Shown here piece by piece: positions 44,607 through 50,160 of a DNA stretch of 50,160 nucleotides (position 1 is its first letter; every line of letters starts with the position of its first letter). This DNA comes from JAFMKE01 sp037624485 (GTDB lineage Bacteria; Bacteroidota; Bacteroidia; Chitinophagales; UBA8649): NCBI GenBank assembly GCA_037624485.1, contig JASJJC010000019.1, positions 1 to 50,160 on the forward strand. The letters run 5' to 3'. The translations under genes and the position numbers were made by a program. The notes below the pieces were generated by a model. That model was given only the letters and a program-made list of their open reading frames with translations, was not told where the DNA came from and did no database searches.

Positions 44607-45653
44607 TTAAGCGAAATTTCGCATAACTTTAACTAAATGTTCTACATGATTCAGGGGTAACTGGTTATATAAGGAAGCTCTGTATCCACCTTTGCTTCTG
44701 TGTCCATTTAGACCAATAATTCCAGACTCATTAAGTGCTTCATCAAACTGCGGCTTGAATGCGTCGTCTATTAACTTAAAGGTTACATTCATTAAACTAC
44801 GATCTTCTTTTTCTGCAAATCCTTTGAAGTGATCAAGTTCATCGATAGCTTCGTACAGCATGGAAGCTTTTTGATTATTTTCCTCAGCGATAAGTGAAAT
44901 TCCGCCTTTTTTCTCCATCCAATCCAGCACAATTCTGCACATTAGAACCGCAAAAACTGGTGGGGTATTAAACATGCTGTTAGCGTCAACGTGTATTTTA
45001 TAGTTTAACATACGAGGTACTTTTGGTAGATCCTCAAGTAAATTTTTATCAATTACAAGCAAAGTACCTCCAGCAGTCCCTAAGTTCTTTTGTAAGCCTG
45101 CATAGATTAAGCCGAATTGATTGTAATCCATCTTACGACTTAATATGTCGGATGACATATCTGCAACAACAACACCTTGCTTGGTGAATTCAAAATCATG
45201 AAACTGTGTGCCGTGAATCGTGTTATTTGTTGTGATATGCAAATACCCCTTACCGTCCCAGTTAAAATCTTTAGGAACATAACTATATTTTTCGCTCGAG
45301 GAACTTGCTAATATCTGCGACGGACGAATGATTGATGATTCTTCAAAAGATTTCTTTGACCAAACTCCAGTATCAATATAACTGGCGGCTTCTTTTGTTC
45401 TTATGTTATAGGGTACCATACAGTTTTGAAGTCGAGCACCTCCATGTAAGAAAAGTATCTCGTATTTATCGTCCAGCTGCATGAGATCTTTCAATTTATT
45501 TTTCGTGTAGTCAAATAAGTATTGGACTTCCTTTCCTCGATGGGAGCTTTCCAGAATGCTTAAGCCATTTTTCCCTTCAATTTCACTCAATGCCGCATGA
45601 ATGACATCGGGATGAAGAATGGATGGACCGGCGTAAAAATTATATTGTTTCAT
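44607..45653 (-). CDS. serC: 3-phosphoserine aminotransferase
   Basis: PLP enzyme of serine synthesis: 3-phosphohydroxypyruvate + glutamate gives phosphoserine + 2-oxoglutarate. The chosen start at 45653 gives MKQYNFYAGPSILHPDV, the normal family start; a longer frame adds 26 residues that do not fit. It has 348 residues, within the usual range. The PLP lysine is K189 in YAGLQKNLGTAGG, with phosphate-binding HGGARLQ earlier and NGHRSKGGYRASLYN near the end. No serA or serB is adjacent. No clear terminator follows. Confidence 0.96.
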   Translation of the reverse strand: MKQYNFYAGPSILHPDVIHAALSEIEGKNGLSILESSHRGKEVQYLFDYTKNKLKDLMQLDDKYEILFLHGGARLQNCMVPYNIRTKEAASYIDTGVWSKKSFEESSIIRPSQILASSSSEKYSYVPKDFNWDGKGYLHITTNNTIHGTQFHDFEFTKQGVVVADMSSDILSRKMDYNQFGLIYAGLQKNLGTAGGTLLVIDKNLLEDLPKVPRMLNYKIHVDANSMFNTPPVFAVLMCRIVLDWMEKKGGISLIAEENNQKASMLYEAIDELDHFKGFAEKEDRSLMNVTFKLIDDAFKPQFDEALNESGIIGLNGHRSKGGYRASLYNQLPLNHVEHLVKVMRNFA

Positions 45654-45892
45654 AGCTTCAAATAGTATGGCATACGAAGATAACAAGAAAGCGGATAAGT
45701 TTTTGTTTTTGGAGGGCATGTAACGCTCCAAGTATTTGGTATTTATATGAAAGTGTTTGGGTGCAGATGTTGCCAGTTGTTTTGAGGGCTGCGAAATTTG
45801 AGAAGATGTCTAAGTGTATGGTGATGTGTGTGTTGCAGATATGCTGTATTACGGGGTAGTCGAAAAAACTTTCAAAAAAAAAGGAATAAGTC

Positions 45893-45923
45893 TTGCTTAG
45901 AAGTTGAAGAAGATATATCTTTG
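45893..45923 (+). promoter_or_regulatory. rRNA operon promoter P1
   Basis: TTG (45893-45895), 20 bases, then TATCTTTG (45916-45923) followed by C: a full match to the Bacteroidota consensus. It is the first of two tandem promoters. The stretch 45654-45892 before it holds no gene I can support, only AT-rich sequence with the serC upstream region. Confidence 0.75.
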
Positions 45924-45998
45924 CGTTCCTTTAACGGGAAAGTGTTCAGAAAAGCGGTAAAAAGAAAAAGAAAGTTTATAAATTATTTCCATTTTTAA

Positions 45999-46029
45999 TT
46001 TGGTAATAAAATAAAATGGTTTACATTTG
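45999..46029 (+). promoter_or_regulatory. rRNA operon promoter P2
   Basis: TTTG (45999-46002), 19 bases, then TACATTTG (46022-46029) followed by C: a perfect match to the consensus with the classic spacing. It lies 106 bases after P1 and about 200 bases before 16S. Confidence 0.8.
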
Positions 46030-46139
46030 CCGTCCCTTACAAAATAGGGGAACACAAAAGTGTGGAGCGAAACTTGAAAAAGTGGAGTGGAGAAGCGCGC
46101 AATAAAATAGAAAATTGTTCTTAAAAATAAAGACAAAAA

Positions 46140-46152
46140 GTTCTTTGAAATA
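46140..46152 (+). promoter_or_regulatory. boxA-like antitermination motif in the rRNA leader
   Basis: GTTCTTTGAAATA resembles the boxA element (TGYTCTTTRA) bound by NusB/S10. A similar motif recurs before 23S at 48166. Confidence 0.6.
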
Positions 46153-46160
46153 CTGAAAGA
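46148..46160 (+). other. 5' arm of the pre-16S processing stem
   Basis: AAATACTGAAAGA (46148-46160) is perfectly complementary to TCTTTCAGTATTT (47780-47792) after 16S, and pairing continues imperfectly further in (GAAAGAAGCG with CGTTTCTTTC). This encloses 16S as in the RNase III processing stem of other bacteria. Confidence 0.7.
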
Positions 46161-46231
46161 AATAAAGGAAAGAAGCGTAATAAAAAAAGCACATTTATAA
46201 TTTTCCGAGAATATTGGAAAGAACTCTTATT

Positions 46232-47754
<1,523 letters not shown>

Positions 47755-47779
47755 AGAGCTTAATAAAAGCGTTTCTTTC

Positions 47780-47792
47780 TCTTTCAGTATTT
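47780..47792 (+). other. 3' arm of the pre-16S processing stem
   Basis: TCTTTCAGTATTT pairs perfectly with the arm at 46148-46160 before 16S. Confidence 0.7.
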
Positions 47793-47876
47793 TTAATAAT
47801 TAACTGGTCCGCGTGTCTGTAGAAGGCAACATACATTTAATGTGTATCGCCACCGGGCTAAAAGGATTAGTAAAAT

Positions 47877-47950
47877 AGTCCCGTAGCTCAGTTGGTTAGA
47901 GCACTACACTGATAATGTAGGGGTCAGCGGTTCAAATCCGCTCGGGACTA
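47877..47950 (+). tRNA. tRNA-Ile (anticodon GAT)
   Basis: Complete cloverleaf of 74 bases: acceptor AGTCCCG/CGGGACT, D arm with GGTTAGAGC, anticodon stem CTACA/TGTAG with GAT at 47911-47913, T arm with TTCAAAT. CCA is not encoded. It lies in the 16S-23S spacer, as usual. Confidence 0.97.
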
Positions 47951-47974
47951 CGAAAGAGCAATCTTTTGTTAACT

Positions 47975-48048
47975 GGGGGATTAGCTCAGCTGGCTAGAGC
48001 GCCTGCCTTGCACGCAGGAGGTCAACGGTTCGACTCCGTTATCCTCCA
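47975..48048 (+). tRNA. tRNA-Ala (anticodon TGC)
   Basis: Complete cloverleaf of 74 bases: acceptor GGGGGAT/ATCCTCC, anticodon stem CCTGC/GCAGG with TGC at 48009-48011, T loop TTCGACT. CCA is not encoded. It lies 24 bases after tRNA-Ile. Confidence 0.97.
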
Positions 48049-48064
48049 CAACCAGTAGAAAACA

Positions 48065-48111
48065 GATGTGATTTGTAAAGGCAAATCGATTGGTTCAAGT
48101 CCAACACATCG
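48065..48111 (+). other. tRNA-like element without a D arm in the rRNA spacer
   Basis: GATGTG (48065-48070) pairs with CACATC (48105-48110) like an acceptor stem. ATTTG (48071-48075) pairs with CAAAT (48082-48086) around a 6-base loop like an anticodon arm. TTGG (48090-48093) pairs with CCAA (48101-48104) around TTCAAGT, which fits the T-loop consensus TTCRANY with the conserved G-C closing pair. There is no D arm. It may be the relic of a third spacer tRNA or a processing element. Confidence 0.45.
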
Positions 48112-48129
48112 GCTAGATTTAGCTAATAG

Positions 48130-48149
48130 TTCTTATGAAGATATAAGAA
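48130..48149 (+). other. Hairpin in the tRNA-Ala to 23S spacer
   Basis: TTCTTAT (48130-48136) pairs perfectly with ATAAGAA (48143-48149) around a 6-base loop, with weaker pairing outside (CTAG at both ends, 48113-48160). Likely part of rRNA precursor processing. Confidence 0.5.
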
Positions 48150-48165
48150 TTGGCGGCTAGAAAAA

Positions 48166-48178
48166 GTTCTTTGACATA
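48166..48178 (+). promoter_or_regulatory. boxA-like motif before 23S
   Basis: GTTCTTTGACATA repeats the leader motif at 46140 (GTTCTTTGAAATA) 15 bases ahead of the predicted 23S start. Antitermination factors may reload here. Confidence 0.6.
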
Positions 48179-48192
48179 TTGAAAATTAAGAT

Positions 48193-50160
<1,968 letters not shown>

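Noticed and set aside
45897..46136. 79-codon minus-strand frame in the rRNA leader
   Set aside because: It covers both rRNA promoters on the other strand and has no coding features.

Overview
The window comes from a low-GC member of the phylum Bacteroidota. The evidence is: two giant secreted proteins with type IX secretion (T9SS) sorting domains, SprB-type repeats, Bacteroidota-specific families (DUF5683 next to ParAB, the choice-of-anchor L and V proteins), promoters of the TTG-N17-23-TAnnTTTG type, few Shine-Dalgarno sequences, and a Bacteroidota-like 16S rRNA. Order Flavobacteriales (Cryomorphaceae/Crocinitomicaceae/Schleiferiaceae-like) is my best guess. It is an inference I could not test.

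Layout. (1) 121-10188: two tandem paralogous surface proteins with different N-terminal halves and almost the same C-terminal third. (2) 10243-16530: a TPR lipoprotein, then clpB and lon (protein quality control). (3) 16570-22558, minus strand: an AGCS transporter, a three-module helix-hairpin-helix protein, apt and a secreted penicillin-acylase-family enzyme form a tight operon; a PhnP-like metallo-beta-lactamase-fold hydrolase precedes it. (4) 22691-27911: a SAM hydrolase-type protein divergent from a PhoH ATPase, then the UPF0173-parA-parB-DUF5683-VOC operon. (5) 28053-32703: a lone family 5 solute-binding lipoprotein, a hemolysin III/PAQR membrane protein, purK-purE and a small esterase. 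(6) 32737-34003: an ECF sigma factor, a small membrane protein and a Spy/heavy-metal-sensor-like protein, probably an envelope-stress unit. (7) 34093-38932: DUF962, thiolase, a choice-of-anchor V T9SS protein translationally coupled to an Aba4-like membrane protein, a DUF1295 protein and an LpxH-like phosphatase. (8) 39006-45653: a second sigma factor, uvrA, a 543-residue lipoprotein of unknown function, and serC. (9) 45893-50160: an rRNA operon with two tandem promoters, boxA-like antiterminator motifs, 16S, tRNA-Ile(GAT), tRNA-Ala(TGC) and the first two thirds of 23S, which runs off the window.

Most of the window is ordinary chromosomal backbone. I see no phage, insertion sequence, CRISPR array or defence island. 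The least explained items are: a tRNA-like element without a D arm between tRNA-Ala and 23S; the paralogous adhesin pair with G7 tracts; a lon promoter that seems to overlap the clpB stop codon and so places the clpB terminator inside the lon leader; the sigma/small membrane protein/sensor unit; and the unknown 543-residue lipoprotein. I do not see strong evidence for a wholly new multi-gene system.
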